Source: Clostridiales bacterium
GTDB taxonomy: Bacteria; Bacillota; Clostridia; Christensenellales; CAG-314
Assembly: GCA_004558105.1 (NCBI GenBank)
Contig: SFEB01000001.1
Location: 1 to 55,308 of the forward strand
Length of the DNA: 55,308 bases
Direction: 5' to 3'
The notes below the pieces were generated by a model that was given only the letters and a program-made list of their open reading frames with translations, had not been told where the DNA came from and made no database searches. The position numbers and the translations under genes were made by a program. This document shows, piece after piece, positions 1 to 8,969 of the stretch; the stretch's first letter is position 1, and every line of letters begins with the position of its first letter.

Positions 1-2
1 TC

Positions 3-671
3 GTAAACATCGACGACAGTTTTTTACCGGGCGTAAATATGGTCTGGATTTGGCTGGTAGTTTTTGCCGTAACGCTTTTTTGCGTGTGTCTTGCGACTTC
101 TTTCGTCGAGAGGCATATCAGGTTTGGTACCCGAAAATATCTGAGAGTGTTGAGAAGCGTTAACGAAGTAGTGATGTATATAATGCCTTTCGTTGTACTC
201 ATGGTAGTGGTTTTCGAAGTGCTGATGCTTATTCTTTGCGGCCTTATCGTGTTGCTGTCTCAAATCAACGGTATTGCATTTTACGTTATTTCCGTGTTTT
301 TAGCCGTTATTTTTTACGAAGGATACTTTGTAGTGGCGGCTTTGACGTTGTTGACGCCGCCTTGCATGTTTTTTGACGGTTATAAATTCAGTTCAGCTAT
401 CGGGTATTCGATGCATCTGAGCGCGGAACACTTCAGAGAAATGTTTCTCGGTATTCTTTTGCCGATCATCGTTTCGCAGGTTTTGCTTGCCGTTTTAAAA
501 TTCCTTGTAGGGCTTTTGCCTTCAGAATCACTCAGTTATGCGTTGACGGTTGCGTTGAAGTTTTTGTTCTATCTTTGGTGGCTTGTATATTTGCCATGCC
601 TGTCTTGTTGTAAATATGCGGATTTTACCGAGATGAAACGAGCCGACCTGAAATTGAAAATATTTGGATAG
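3..671 (+). CDS. Multi-pass membrane protein, 5' end outside the window
   Basis: The reading frame is already open at the left edge: in-frame codons before the first Met at 39 read VNIDDSFLPGVN, so the true start is probably upstream and only the C-terminal part is visible. About five hydrophobic segments can be seen (first at the visible Met, then a long pair around residues 45-100, then two near residues 135-160 and 175-200 counted from that Met), ending in a basic cytoplasmic tail. It ends 12 bases before the next gene, whose ribosome site overlaps its stop, so the two are probably co-transcribed. I do not recognise the family; the pairing with a second polytopic protein suggests a two-component membrane complex, which is inference. 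Confidence 0.7.
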   Translation, partial: VNIDDSFLPGVNMVWIWLVVFAVTLFCVCLATSFVERHIRFGTRKYLRVLRSVNEVVMYIMPFVVLMVVVFEVLMLILCGLIVLLSQINGIAFYVISVFLAVIFYEGYFVVAALTLLTPPCMFFDGYKFSSAIGYSMHLSAEHFREMFLGILLPIIVSQVLLAVLKFLVGLLPSESLSYALTVALKFLFYLWWLVYLPCLSCCKYADFTEMKRADLKLKIFG

Positions 672-683
672 GAGGAAAAATAA

Positions 684-1646
684 ATGTATTTTAAAAGAAC
701 CTTAAATCTTGCTTTTCATACCTATCCCATACATCTTAAGTCGCTTTTGTTGCAATTGGCGGTCGTCGCTCTCGTTGTCGCCATAGTGGCGTTATTCTTT
801 TTTAATACCGGCGGGCAAATCGTCGATGAAATCAAAGCGGAGAAGGTAATAGAACAAGCAACGGGAATTATTGAAGATATCGTCGAAGGTAAAACGTCGG
901 AAGAGGACGGTTTTAACGATAAAATCGTTGATTTTGTAGACAGTTTAAAAAACGTTTTTACGGCGATACCCAATCTGGCACAAAAAGTATCCCTTGCGGT
1001 CTGGTTGTTTATTATTCTCGGATACATGCTGTATTTCTTTTTCGGTATGACTTTGTACGTTAATATATACGCAATAAACAGATTTATGTCGACCAACGTA
1101 TCTGGGTTTTATTTGTGGACGTATATCAAAGAATTTAAGAATAACTTAAAAATCAATTTGTCTGCTGCATTGATTTGTATGATTTTTGACGCAGGTGTGG
1201 CTATGGCGGTCGTAGGCGCGTACGTAATGGCGTTTTCCGGTTGGGGAACGGTTGGCATCGTAGTGTCGGTACTGTTGTTTATATTTTTACTCAGTATCCG
1301 TCGTACCGTACTTTCTTATTGGATTCCTACCTTCATTGTCGAAGAATGCGGAGTCAAAGAAGCGTTTAAAAAAAGCGTGGGAATGATGTTGGACGATTTC
1401 GGAAAATTGTTGTTGAAAACTTTTATCGTCATATTCGTTGCGGTGGCACTGGCGTTGTTATCAATGTGGCTGTTTGAGGTCGTTTGGGCGGGGGTAATTA
1501 TTATTCTGCTCTGTTTAATTGCCGGTCATTATCTGACATGTTCTTATCTCGTGGACTATTACGAACACAATCACAAAACTTATTTTACGAAAAAGGTAAA
1601 ACTGTCTTCTTTGACGGGCGACGGTGAAAATACGTCAGAAAACTAA
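684..1646 (+). CDS. Polytopic membrane protein of unknown function
   Basis: 320 residues. AGGAGG at 671-676 places the ATG at 684. The layout is a short N-terminal cytoplasmic stretch, one membrane segment at about residues 22-41, a charged acidic soluble segment at about 42-100, then five or six further membrane segments, with a polar tail rich in Lys, Ser and Thr. A segment in the middle (WIPTFIVEECGVKEAFKKS) resembles the loop seen in DUF975 or YciC-type integral membrane proteins, where a helix-turn precedes a membrane pair; this is a resemblance, not an assignment. It directly follows another unknown membrane protein and precedes pcrA by 27 bases. Function unknown. Confidence 0.75.
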   Translation: MYFKRTLNLAFHTYPIHLKSLLLQLAVVALVVAIVALFFFNTGGQIVDEIKAEKVIEQATGIIEDIVEGKTSEEDGFNDKIVDFVDSLKNVFTAIPNLAQKVSLAVWLFIILGYMLYFFFGMTLYVNIYAINRFMSTNVSGFYLWTYIKEFKNNLKINLSAALICMIFDAGVAMAVVGAYVMAFSGWGTVGIVVSVLLFIFLLSIRRTVLSYWIPTFIVEECGVKEAFKKSVGMMLDDFGKLLLKTFIVIFVAVALALLSMWLFEVVWAGVIIILLCLIAGHYLTCSYLVDYYEHNHKTYFTKKVKLSSLTGDGENTSEN

Positions 1647-1673
1647 CTTTTTCAATTACATCCGGAGAATGGA

Positions 1674-3878
1674 ATGATTAACTTAAACCCTCAACAACTT
1701 AACGCCGCAAACGCATTGGAAGGCGCAGTAATGGTACTTGCCGGCGCTGGGAGCGGAAAAACCCGCGTTCTTACCGAGCGTATAGGCAATCTTGTCAACA
1801 GCGGCGTTTTACCGTATAATATTTTAGCGATAACCTTCACCAATAAAGCTGCTGCGGAAATGAAAGAACGTCTTATAGATACCTGCTCAACCAGGGGAAT
1901 GACGATTTGTACCATTCACAGCATGTGTGCGAGGATATTGCGCGAAGACGCAGATAAACTCGGTTATACCAAAAATTTTACCATATACGACGCAACCGAC
2001 TCGAAGCGCGTAATCAAAAAGCTTTTTAAGCGGTTTTTCCCCAATGAAGAGACTAAATCGGCAGAAAAATATGCGACGGAAGCGTTGAGTGTTTTATCCG
2101 ACGTAAAAAACGACGGATTGACTTTGCCTGAGGGTATAGACGACGGGTTTTTAGAGTATTGCAGCAGTGTGGAAATAGTGGAAAAACTCGTGACGGAGTA
2201 TCAAAAACAGTTGAAATTATCCGACAGTATGGATTTTGACGACTTGTTGCTTAACGTTTACTTATTGCTCAGGGATAACGTAGAAATTCTGGCTAAATAT
2301 CGGCAACGCTACCGTTATATCAGCATTGACGAGTTTCAGGATACGAACACCGTACAGTATAAAATTTTCCGTTTGCTTGCAGGCGACGACGGCAACATTT
2401 TCGTTGTGGGCGACGACGACCAATCCATATACGGCTGGCGCGGAGCCAACGCCGACAATATGCAAAAGTTCAAAAATGATTATCCTTCCGCTCAGGTTTT
2501 TTATCTTGAACAGAATTATCGCAGCACTAAAAAAATACTTGAAGTCGCCAACAACCTTATCAAGAAAAACGACGGGCGTTTCGATAAAACTCTCTGGACG
2601 GAAAACGCCGACGGCGTGAGGGTGGAAAATTATTCCGCGCGCGACGAATCCGACGAGGCAAGGTTTTGTATTCAACAAGTTTCCGCCCTGGTCGGACGTG
2701 GTTACAAATACAGTGATTTTGCCATACTCATGCGTATAAACGCTTTGTCGCGTTCGTTTGAACAGGAGTGCATGAGTTACGGCATACCTTTTAAGGTATT
2801 CGGCGGTTTTAAGTTTTTTGAACGCAAAGAAATCAAAGACGTTACCGCTTACTTGCGCCTTATCGTAAATCCCAGCGACGACGAAGCGTTTTTGCGCGCC
2901 ATCGGTACCCGTAAAGGTATAGGCGACGCTACGATTAACAAACTTGTAGATTACGCCGCAAAAAAAAGAGTAAGTCTGACGGAGAGTCTTTTAACCATAG
3001 AAGAGGACGGGATTTTCAATAAAGGAACGGCAGGAAAACTGAGTGCTTTCGGCGACTCCGTAAGGTGTTTGCGGGACAGAACCGACGGCGATACGGTGGG
3101 ACAAATTGTAACCGCCGCCGTAAAAATCAGCGGTCTGACAGATGAAGTAAAGACAGAAGAAGACCGTTCCAGAGCGGAAAACCTTAACGAACTTTGTTTG
3201 TCTGCTTCGGAATTTTCCGAAGCCAACCCCGAAGCCGATTTGACAGATTATCTCGAAAGTATAAGCTTAAAAAGCGATATCGACGAGATGAACTCCGACG
3301 ATTATTTATCTATTGCCACCATTCATGCCGCAAAAGGTCTGGAATGGAAGGTGGTTTTCGTTGTCGGTATGGACGAGGGAATTTTTCCCGGCAACAGGGC
3401 GATAACGGACTTGTCGCAAATGAGGGAAGAACGTCGTCTCGCTTACGTCGCGGTCACAAGGGCGCGAGAAAGACTTTTCGTCACGCGCGCACAAAGCAGA
3501 TTTTTGTACGGTGAACGGAAGTATATGGTTGTCAGCCGTTTTTACAAAGATATTGTCGGCGAACCTCAGCATGAACAACGTTACGACAGCGACGGGGTGC
3601 CGACGTTTGACTTTACTTCAACCGTTTCAGACGTAAAGACCAATTCCACCATGACTTTCAATCCGTCCAATTTCGGCATCGCGCAAAAGGTTTCGCAAAC
3701 GGTTAAGCCTTCTTCCGACGCGGTGACTTCGGTAAAAATAGGGCAAAAGGTATTGCACAAACTTTACGGCGAAGGTATTGTGCTTAACCTGAACAACGGC
3801 AATGCGGATATTCTGTTTAATTCTGTCGGCAAAAAGACCTTAAATCTCAAGTTCGCGCCGTTAAAAATTCTCGATTAA
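1674..3878 (+). CDS. pcrA: ATP-dependent DNA helicase PcrA/UvrD
   Basis: 734-residue superfamily 1A 3'-5' DNA helicase acting in nucleotide-excision repair, rolling-circle replication and removal of RecA from DNA. Visible motifs in order: Q-motif LNPQQLNAA near residue 4, Walker A GAGSGKTR at about 24-31, Ia ITFTNKAA, II DEFQDTN, III QSIYGWRGA, IV QNYRS, V IHAAKGLEWKVVF and VI EERRLAYVAVTRAR. The last 45 residues (KIGQKVLHKLYGEGIV) form the Tudor-like C-terminal domain typical of PcrA that binds RNA polymerase. GGAG at 1663-1666 supports the ATG at 1674. It lies 9 bases before ligA, the same pair as in Bacillus subtilis, consistent with an operon of repair enzymes. Confidence 0.97.
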   Translation: MINLNPQQLNAANALEGAVMVLAGAGSGKTRVLTERIGNLVNSGVLPYNILAITFTNKAAAEMKERLIDTCSTRGMTICTIHSMCARILREDADKLGYTKNFTIYDATDSKRVIKKLFKRFFPNEETKSAEKYATEALSVLSDVKNDGLTLPEGIDDGFLEYCSSVEIVEKLVTEYQKQLKLSDSMDFDDLLLNVYLLLRDNVEILAKYRQRYRYISIDEFQDTNTVQYKIFRLLAGDDGNIFVVGDDDQSIYGWRGANADNMQKFKNDYPSAQVFYLEQNYRSTKKILEVANNLIKKNDGRFDKTLWTENADGVRVENYSARDESDEARFCIQQVSALVGRGYKYSDFAILMRINALSRSFEQECMSYGIPFKVFGGFKFFERKEIKDVTAYLRLIVNPSDDEAFLRAIGTRKGIGDATINKLVDYAAKKRVSLTESLLTIEEDGIFNKGTAGKLSAFGDSVRCLRDRTDGDTVGQIVTAAVKISGLTDEVKTEEDRSRAENLNELCLSASEFSEANPEADLTDYLESISLKSDIDEMNSDDYLSIATIHAAKGLEWKVVFVVGMDEGIFPGNRAITDLSQMREERRLAYVAVTRARERLFVTRAQSRFLYGERKYMVVSRFYKDIVGEPQHEQRYDSDGVPTFDFTSTVSDVKTNSTMTFNPSNFGIAQKVSQTVKPSSDAVTSVKIGQKVLHKLYGEGIVLNLNNGNADILFNSVGKKTLNLKFAPLKILD

Positions 3879-3887
3879 GGAGACAAA

Positions 3888-5861
3888 ATGAAGGACGTTC
3901 AACTCGACGCCATGCGAGCCCTCGTAGACCAACTTAACGTCTGGGCAAAAGAATACTATACGTTAGACGCTCCGTCGGTTTCGGACGAAAAGTACGACGC
4001 CGCTTACGACCGTCTTCTTTTGTTGGAAAAACAAACGGGAATAGTGTTACCCGACAGTCCGACGCACCGAGTCGGCGGTCAGACTCTCGATAAGTTTGAA
4101 GAGCATAAACATCTGACGCGTTTGTACAGTCTTGACAAGGCGCAAAGTTTCGGCGAACTCAAGAGTTGGTACGAAAAGATAGTAAAAGACGCTCCCGACG
4201 CTGAGTTTACCGTCGAGTTAAAGTATGACGGTCTGACGTTAAACCTGACTTATGACAAAGGAAAACTGGTGACGGGCGCAACACGAGGGAAAGGCGTAGT
4301 GGGCGAGAACGTTACGGGACAGGCAAAAACCATTAAATCCGCTCCGCTTTCCATAGGATTCGATAAACTTATTGAAATTCAGGGCGAAGCGATAATGCAT
4401 CTTTCCGCTTTGGAAAAATACAATAAAAATCATCCCGACGATACCATTAAAAATGCCCGCAACGGCGCGGCAGGCGCGATAAGAAACCTTAATCCTGCCG
4501 TGACGGCGAGTCGCAACCTCGACGTCGTTTGTTATTCCGTAGGTTACGACGGCGGTAGCGGCGTTCGTTCGCAAGAAGAGTTGGTGCGCTTTTTACGCGA
4601 CAACGGTTTTCGGACGAGCGATTATTTTAAGAAGGTCAGGACTTTTGAAGAAATCAAACAATGTATAGAGGAAATAGGCGCGGCTCGCGACAGTCTGGAC
4701 TTTTTGATTGACGGTGCGGTTGTTAAGGTGAATGATTTTTCGATAAGAGAAAACCTTGGATTTACCGATAAGTTTCCGCGTTGGGCGATTGCTTTTAAAT
4801 TTAAGGCGGAAGAAGTAACGACGGTTTTAAAATCGGTAGAGTGGCAGGTCGGACGAACAGGCAAACTTACGCCTCTCGGTCATCTTGAACCGATAGAACT
4901 TTGCGGCGCTACCATTTCGCGCGCAACTTTAAATAATTACGACGACATTTTAAGAAAAAACCTCAGCGTGAACAGTCTTGTTTTTGTCCGCAGAAGCAAC
5001 GACGTTATTCCCGAAGTGCTTGGTCTTGCGGAAAAAACGGCTAAAAGCAGACCTATCTTGCCTCCGGAAGTTTGTCCCGTATGCGATTCGCCGCTTGTCA
5101 ATAAGGGCGCAAATTTGTACTGTCCTAATACTTACGGTTGCGAAAAGCAGATAGAAGCGCGCATTACTCACTTTTGTTCGAAAAACGCTTTCGATATAGA
5201 GGGAATAAGCAATAAAATGGTGTTGCAACTCATGCAAATCGGCGTCACTACACCTCTTGATTTGTATTCACTGACGAAAGAGCAGTTGATTACTCTCGAC
5301 GCGTTTTCGGACAAAAAACAAAAATACAAAAAAGCGCAAAACCTGATCAACGCTATTGAAAAAAGCAAATCCGTTCTTTTACCCAACTTTATTTACGGCT
5401 TGGGAATAGACAACGTAGGTGTTGTTACCGCAAAAGAATTGGCGAGGATATTTAAAAACGTCGACGGTCTTTCTGCCGCAACGCAGGAACAACTGGTTGC
5501 CATTGACGACGTGGGCGAGATTGTTGCGCAGAGTATAATCGACTTTTTCAACGGCGATTACGGCAGAAATCTGGTAGTCGGATTAAAATCGAAAGGTATC
5601 GACCCGCAGTTTGCTTCCGCTCGGTCGGAAGGGGTTTTCAGCGGCAAAAAGGTGGTATTGACGGGCACTTTATCGTCTTTCACTCGTAGTGCCGCGGCTT
5701 TGGAGATAGAAAAACGCGGCGGAACTGTGGCGAGTTCGGTTACAAACGACACCAATCTTGTAGTCGCGGGCACGGACGCGGGGAGTAAGTTGCTAAAAGC
5801 CAAAGAAAAAGGAATCGAGATTTGGGACGAAGATACGTTCGTTGCCGCATTAAAAAAATAA
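3888..5861 (+). CDS. ligA: NAD-dependent DNA ligase LigA
   Basis: 657 residues, the normal LigA length. It seals nicks during replication and repair using NAD+. Domain order: Ia domain at the N-terminus (YYxxDxPxxSDxxYD-like, here EYYTLDAPSVSDEKYD), adenylation domain with nucleotide-accepting Lys112 in KYDG, OB fold, a four-Cys zinc finger starting CPVCDSPL and CPNTYGC near residues 400-425, helix-hairpin-helix repeats (GIDNVG, IDDVGEI), and a C-terminal BRCT domain from about residue 583 (GKKVVLTGTLSSFTR). AAGGAG immediately upstream fixes the ATG. It follows pcrA by 9 bases. Nothing appears to be missing. Confidence 0.97.
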   Translation: MKDVQLDAMRALVDQLNVWAKEYYTLDAPSVSDEKYDAAYDRLLLLEKQTGIVLPDSPTHRVGGQTLDKFEEHKHLTRLYSLDKAQSFGELKSWYEKIVKDAPDAEFTVELKYDGLTLNLTYDKGKLVTGATRGKGVVGENVTGQAKTIKSAPLSIGFDKLIEIQGEAIMHLSALEKYNKNHPDDTIKNARNGAAGAIRNLNPAVTASRNLDVVCYSVGYDGGSGVRSQEELVRFLRDNGFRTSDYFKKVRTFEEIKQCIEEIGAARDSLDFLIDGAVVKVNDFSIRENLGFTDKFPRWAIAFKFKAEEVTTVLKSVEWQVGRTGKLTPLGHLEPIELCGATISRATLNNYDDILRKNLSVNSLVFVRRSNDVIPEVLGLAEKTAKSRPILPPEVCPVCDSPLVNKGANLYCPNTYGCEKQIEARITHFCSKNAFDIEGISNKMVLQLMQIGVTTPLDLYSLTKEQLITLDAFSDKKQKYKKAQNLINAIEKSKSVLLPNFIYGLGIDNVGVVTAKELARIFKNVDGLSAATQEQLVAIDDVGEIVAQSIIDFFNGDYGRNLVVGLKSKGIDPQFASARSEGVFSGKKVVLTGTLSSFTRSAAALEIEKRGGTVASSVTNDTNLVVAGTDAGSKLLKAKEKGIEIWDEDTFVAALKK

Positions 5862-5878
5862 TAAAAATCAAAAAACGC

Positions 5879-5907
5879 TTTCAATATGGCAAACGTTGTG
5901 CTATAAT
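5879..5907 (+). promoter_or_regulatory. Candidate sigma-A promoter before gatA
   Basis: A TATAAT box at 5902-5907 lies 17 bases after a weak -35 match, TTTCAA at 5879-5884, in the 94-base gap between ligA and gatA. It would start a transcript about 40 bases before the gatA ATG. The -10 is perfect; the -35 matches only partly. Confidence 0.5.
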
Positions 5908-5955
5908 AATTATTTGTAGAAATGCAAAAGAAGGACACTTAAGGAAAAAACGTAC

Positions 5956-7308
5956 ATGGATATCGGCAATATGTCATTAGCGCAAATTTCGCGCGCCATT
6001 TTCGATAAAAAACTGTCGGCGGTTGAGTTAAACCGTCATTGTCTGGATATTTATAATGCAACCAAACGACTCAACGCATTTACCGAAGTGGACGAGGAGT
6101 ACGTTTTGGCTCAGGCTCGGGCGGTAGACGAAAAAATCGCCGCCAATGAAAAAATAGGCATTCTCGCAGGTATCCCTGTCGGCGTAAAAGACAATATGAC
6201 GACGGAACACTACTCGACGACGTGTGCAAGCGACTGTTTTAAGGACAAGGACGTTCTTCCTCGCGTTGACAGTGAGGTAGTTAAAAAACTTCGAAACAGT
6301 GACGCCGTTATTTTCGGCAAAACCAATATGGACGAGTTTGCCATGGGATTTTCCAGCACCAATTCCGCATACGGTGAAGTTTTAAATCCGTACGGAGACG
6401 AGTATAGTGCAGGAGGGAGCAGTGGCGGAAGTGCCGTTGCAGTGGCTGTCGGCAGTGTGTTAGGTGCGCTTGGCAGCGACACGGGTGGCAGTATCAGACA
6501 GCCTGCGGCAAATTGCGGAGTGGTGGGTTTTAAACCCACTTTCGACTCCGTTTCGCGTGAGGGGATATTTCCGTTGAGCGATTCTTTAGACCACGCCGGA
6601 TGCCTGACCAAAACTGTGGAAGATTGCGCCAGGCTTTTCGGAGTAATCAAAAAAAATCCGACGGATTACGGTAGCGTGTTCGTACCTGCCAAGCCCGGTC
6701 TCAAAGTGGCTTATCTTGCCGATTTCAGCAAAGCGTTCGTCGACGAGGATATTCTGAACAGCTTTTTAAAGTCTGTAGACGCACTAAAACGGAGCGGTTA
6801 CATAGTAGACGGCATAGAATTCGATTTATCCAAACAGATAGCGGAAACTTATAAGATTCTTTGCTGTACCGAGGGCGTACGCAGTTTCGAATGGTTCAAC
6901 TCTCTGTTTCCCGACGCGATAGCTCTCGGCAAATGCAGGCAGGAAGTGGTAAAACGCGTGACTTTCGGTAAAAAGGTATTGACGGAAAATTCCGACGCCA
7001 TAGAATCCGCAAAGGCTGTCAGGGAAAAGACGAAAGCGAAAATTGCGGATATTTTATCCGAATTCGACGTCATCGTAAGTCCTACTACTTTGCTTTGCGC
7101 CTCAAAACGAAACGAAGAAATTCCGGACGAGAAGGGATTTACTTCGGACTTGTTTTCCATCGTATGCAACCTGACCGGTATTCCTGCGATAAGCGTGCCA
7201 ATGGGCAAGGATAAAAACGGCATACCGATGGGTTTTCAGATAATGTCGGCAAGAAACCGCGAGGCGGATTTGTTTAAAGTTGCTTTCGACTTTGAACGTA
7301 CAAAATAA
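5956..7308 (+). CDS. gatA: Glutamyl/aspartyl-tRNA amidotransferase subunit A (GatA)
   Basis: 450-residue amidase-signature protein. GatA releases ammonia from glutamine so that GatB can convert Glu-tRNA(Gln) or Asp-tRNA(Asn) to the amidated form. The Lys-cisSer-Ser catalytic set is visible: Lys in GIPVGVKDN, Ser in GSSGGSAVAVAVG and Ser in GSDTGGSIRQPAA; TTCAS, a GatA hallmark, is also present. It is slightly shorter than the usual ~485 residues. No gatC fits in the short gap upstream and no gatB follows: the next gene is yicC. In B. subtilis gatCAB lies near pcrA-ligA, so the position is ancestral but gatC and gatB must be elsewhere or lost. A stand-alone amidase is the alternative, less likely because of the GatA-specific motifs. 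Confidence 0.9.
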   Translation: MDIGNMSLAQISRAIFDKKLSAVELNRHCLDIYNATKRLNAFTEVDEEYVLAQARAVDEKIAANEKIGILAGIPVGVKDNMTTEHYSTTCASDCFKDKDVLPRVDSEVVKKLRNSDAVIFGKTNMDEFAMGFSSTNSAYGEVLNPYGDEYSAGGSSGGSAVAVAVGSVLGALGSDTGGSIRQPAANCGVVGFKPTFDSVSREGIFPLSDSLDHAGCLTKTVEDCARLFGVIKKNPTDYGSVFVPAKPGLKVAYLADFSKAFVDEDILNSFLKSVDALKRSGYIVDGIEFDLSKQIAETYKILCCTEGVRSFEWFNSLFPDAIALGKCRQEVVKRVTFGKKVLTENSDAIESAKAVREKTKAKIADILSEFDVIVSPTTLLCASKRNEEIPDEKGFTSDLFSIVCNLTGIPAISVPMGKDKNGIPMGFQIMSARNREADLFKVAFDFERTK

Positions 7309-7337
7309 CCAAAACACGAAAAACGAGGAATAAAAAC

Positions 7338-8213
7338 ATGAAAAGTATGACGGGTTATGGCAAAGGCTCGGCAAATTACGAAGGACGCACTTTGACGGTT
7401 GAGTTAAAGAGCGTCAATCATAGGTATCTTGATCTTTCGATAAGACTTCCGCGCGCCTTTTTAGCGTACGAAGATTTGTTCAGACAACAACTTTCGCTAG
7501 GTCTCAATCGCGGTCATGTGGACGTATACGTCAATTACGAGGATTGTTCCAACCGTCCCAAAAAACTCAATATCGACCAAGGTCTTGCAAAAAGTCTCGT
7601 GGAAACGTCCAGACAACTGCAGGAACAGTTCGATATAAAAAACGATTTTAACGTTAACAGCCTTCTTAAAAGTCAGGACGTTCTTACCGTCATGCAAGAA
7701 GAAGACGATCCCGCAATAATCAAGAATTTAGTAACGGAAAGCGTTTCGGCGGCGGTTACCAATCTCAATAAGATGCGCGAGGCGGAAGGAGAAAAACTTT
7801 CAGTCACGTTAAACGGTTTTGTGGATAATATCGAAAAGCTTGTCGACGAAATTTCAGCATACGCTCCGAGCGTGGTGGAGGAGTATCGTAACAAACTGAA
7901 AGCCCGTATTTCAGAAGCGCTTGCCGACGTCGCTCTGGACGAAAGCAAACTTGCCAACGAGGTATGTTTCTTTGCGGACAAGAGTAATATTGACGAAGAA
8001 TTGGCGCGTTTAAAGAGTCATATCGCCCAGATTCGTCAGATTTTCAAGGAAAAAGATCAAATCGGTCGCAAACTTGACTTTTTGGTTCAGGAATTCAACC
8101 GCGAGGCAAATACTATTTGCAGTAAATCCAACAATATCGCCCTTACCAACCTTGCTCTGTCGCTTAAAAACGAGATAGAAAAGGTGAGAGAGCAAATTCA
8201 GAACGTGGAGTAA
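7338..8213 (+). CDS. yicC: YicC family endoribonuclease
   Basis: 291 residues beginning with the family signature MKSMTGYGKG and ending with the conserved block around EFNREANTICSKSNN that defines the DUF1732 C-terminal half. YicC proteins are stress-associated RNases (shown for the E. coli member). A central coiled, acidic region spans about residues 150-215. The gene starts the conserved yicC-gmk-rpoZ-coaBC-priA cluster; in B. subtilis a small gene, remA, sits between yicC and gmk, but here only 7 bases separate them, so remA is absent from this place. Confidence 0.93.
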   Translation: MKSMTGYGKGSANYEGRTLTVELKSVNHRYLDLSIRLPRAFLAYEDLFRQQLSLGLNRGHVDVYVNYEDCSNRPKKLNIDQGLAKSLVETSRQLQEQFDIKNDFNVNSLLKSQDVLTVMQEEDDPAIIKNLVTESVSAAVTNLNKMREAEGEKLSVTLNGFVDNIEKLVDEISAYAPSVVEEYRNKLKARISEALADVALDESKLANEVCFFADKSNIDEELARLKSHIAQIRQIFKEKDQIGRKLDFLVQEFNREANTICSKSNNIALTNLALSLKNEIEKVREQIQNVE

Positions 8214-8220
8214 ACTTACG

Positions 8221-8775
8221 ATGAGTAAAGGAAGGTTATTTGCAGTCAGTGGACCGAGCGGAGTAGGAAAGGGTACAATCGTAGAAAAATTGTTGCCCCT
8301 TTGTCCCGGGCTGGAATTGTCGGTTTCCGCCACTACCCGACAACCGAGAGTGGGCGAAAAAAACGGCGTACATTACTTTTTCATCACTTGCGAAGAGTTC
8401 AACAAGATGATAGAAGAGGACGGTTTTTTAGAGTACGACGTACATTTCAAGAATTTTTACGGCACTCCCAAAAAGTTTGTTTTCGACCGTCTTAACGAGG
8501 GGAAAGACATCTTGTTGGAGATAGACGTTAACGGCGCGTTGAAGGTAAAAGAAAATTGTCCGCAGGCTGTTTTGATTTTTATCATGCCGCCCAGCGTAGA
8601 GGAATTGCGTTACCGCCTGTTGCACCGCAACACCGAGGCGCTTGAAAAGATTGAAGAGCGCATAGCGCGCCTTGATAAGGAAGTTTTATTAAAAGACAAA
8701 TACGACTATACCGTCGTCAACGACGATCTCGATACCGCCGTTGCCGCCGTCTTAAAAATAGTAAAAGGAGAATAA
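8221..8775 (+). CDS. gmk: Guanylate kinase
   Basis: 184 residues. Phosphorylates GMP to GDP with ATP. The P-loop GPSGVGKGT is at about residues 10-18, followed by the GMP-binding stretch SVSATTRQPRVGEKNGVHY and the lid region; DVNGALKVK carries the conserved Asp of the Walker B-like strand. The start lies 7 bases after the yicC stop, and rpoZ follows after 2 bases, so translation is probably coupled through the cluster. Confidence 0.96.
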   Translation: MSKGRLFAVSGPSGVGKGTIVEKLLPLCPGLELSVSATTRQPRVGEKNGVHYFFITCEEFNKMIEEDGFLEYDVHFKNFYGTPKKFVFDRLNEGKDILLEIDVNGALKVKENCPQAVLIFIMPPSVEELRYRLLHRNTEALEKIEERIARLDKEVLLKDKYDYTVVNDDLDTAVAAVLKIVKGE

Positions 8776-8777
8776 CT

Positions 8778-8969
8778 ATGGCAAAATATGCAACAGACGA
8801 TCTTGCAGACAAAGTAGGTAACAAATATTTATTGGCATGCGCCGTTTCTAAACGCGCAAAGGTTCTTAATCTTATGCAAGAAAAAGACGAGCTTGCCAGC
8901 AACATAAAAACCATTAATTACGCCGCCAACGAATTGATGGAAGACAAAATAAAAATCGTAAACGAATAA
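8778..8969 (+). CDS. rpoZ: RNA polymerase omega subunit
   Basis: 63 residues, the short Firmicute form of omega, which stabilises the beta-prime subunit of RNA polymerase. The recognisable block is NKYLLACAVSKRAKVL near the N-terminus, matching the conserved helix that clamps beta-prime. An AAGGAG site upstream overlaps the gmk end. Its stop TAA shares one base with the coaBC ATG. Location between gmk and coaBC is the standard order in Bacilli and Clostridia. Confidence 0.93.
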   Translation: MAKYATDDLADKVGNKYLLACAVSKRAKVLNLMQEKDELASNIKTINYAANELMEDKIKIVNE

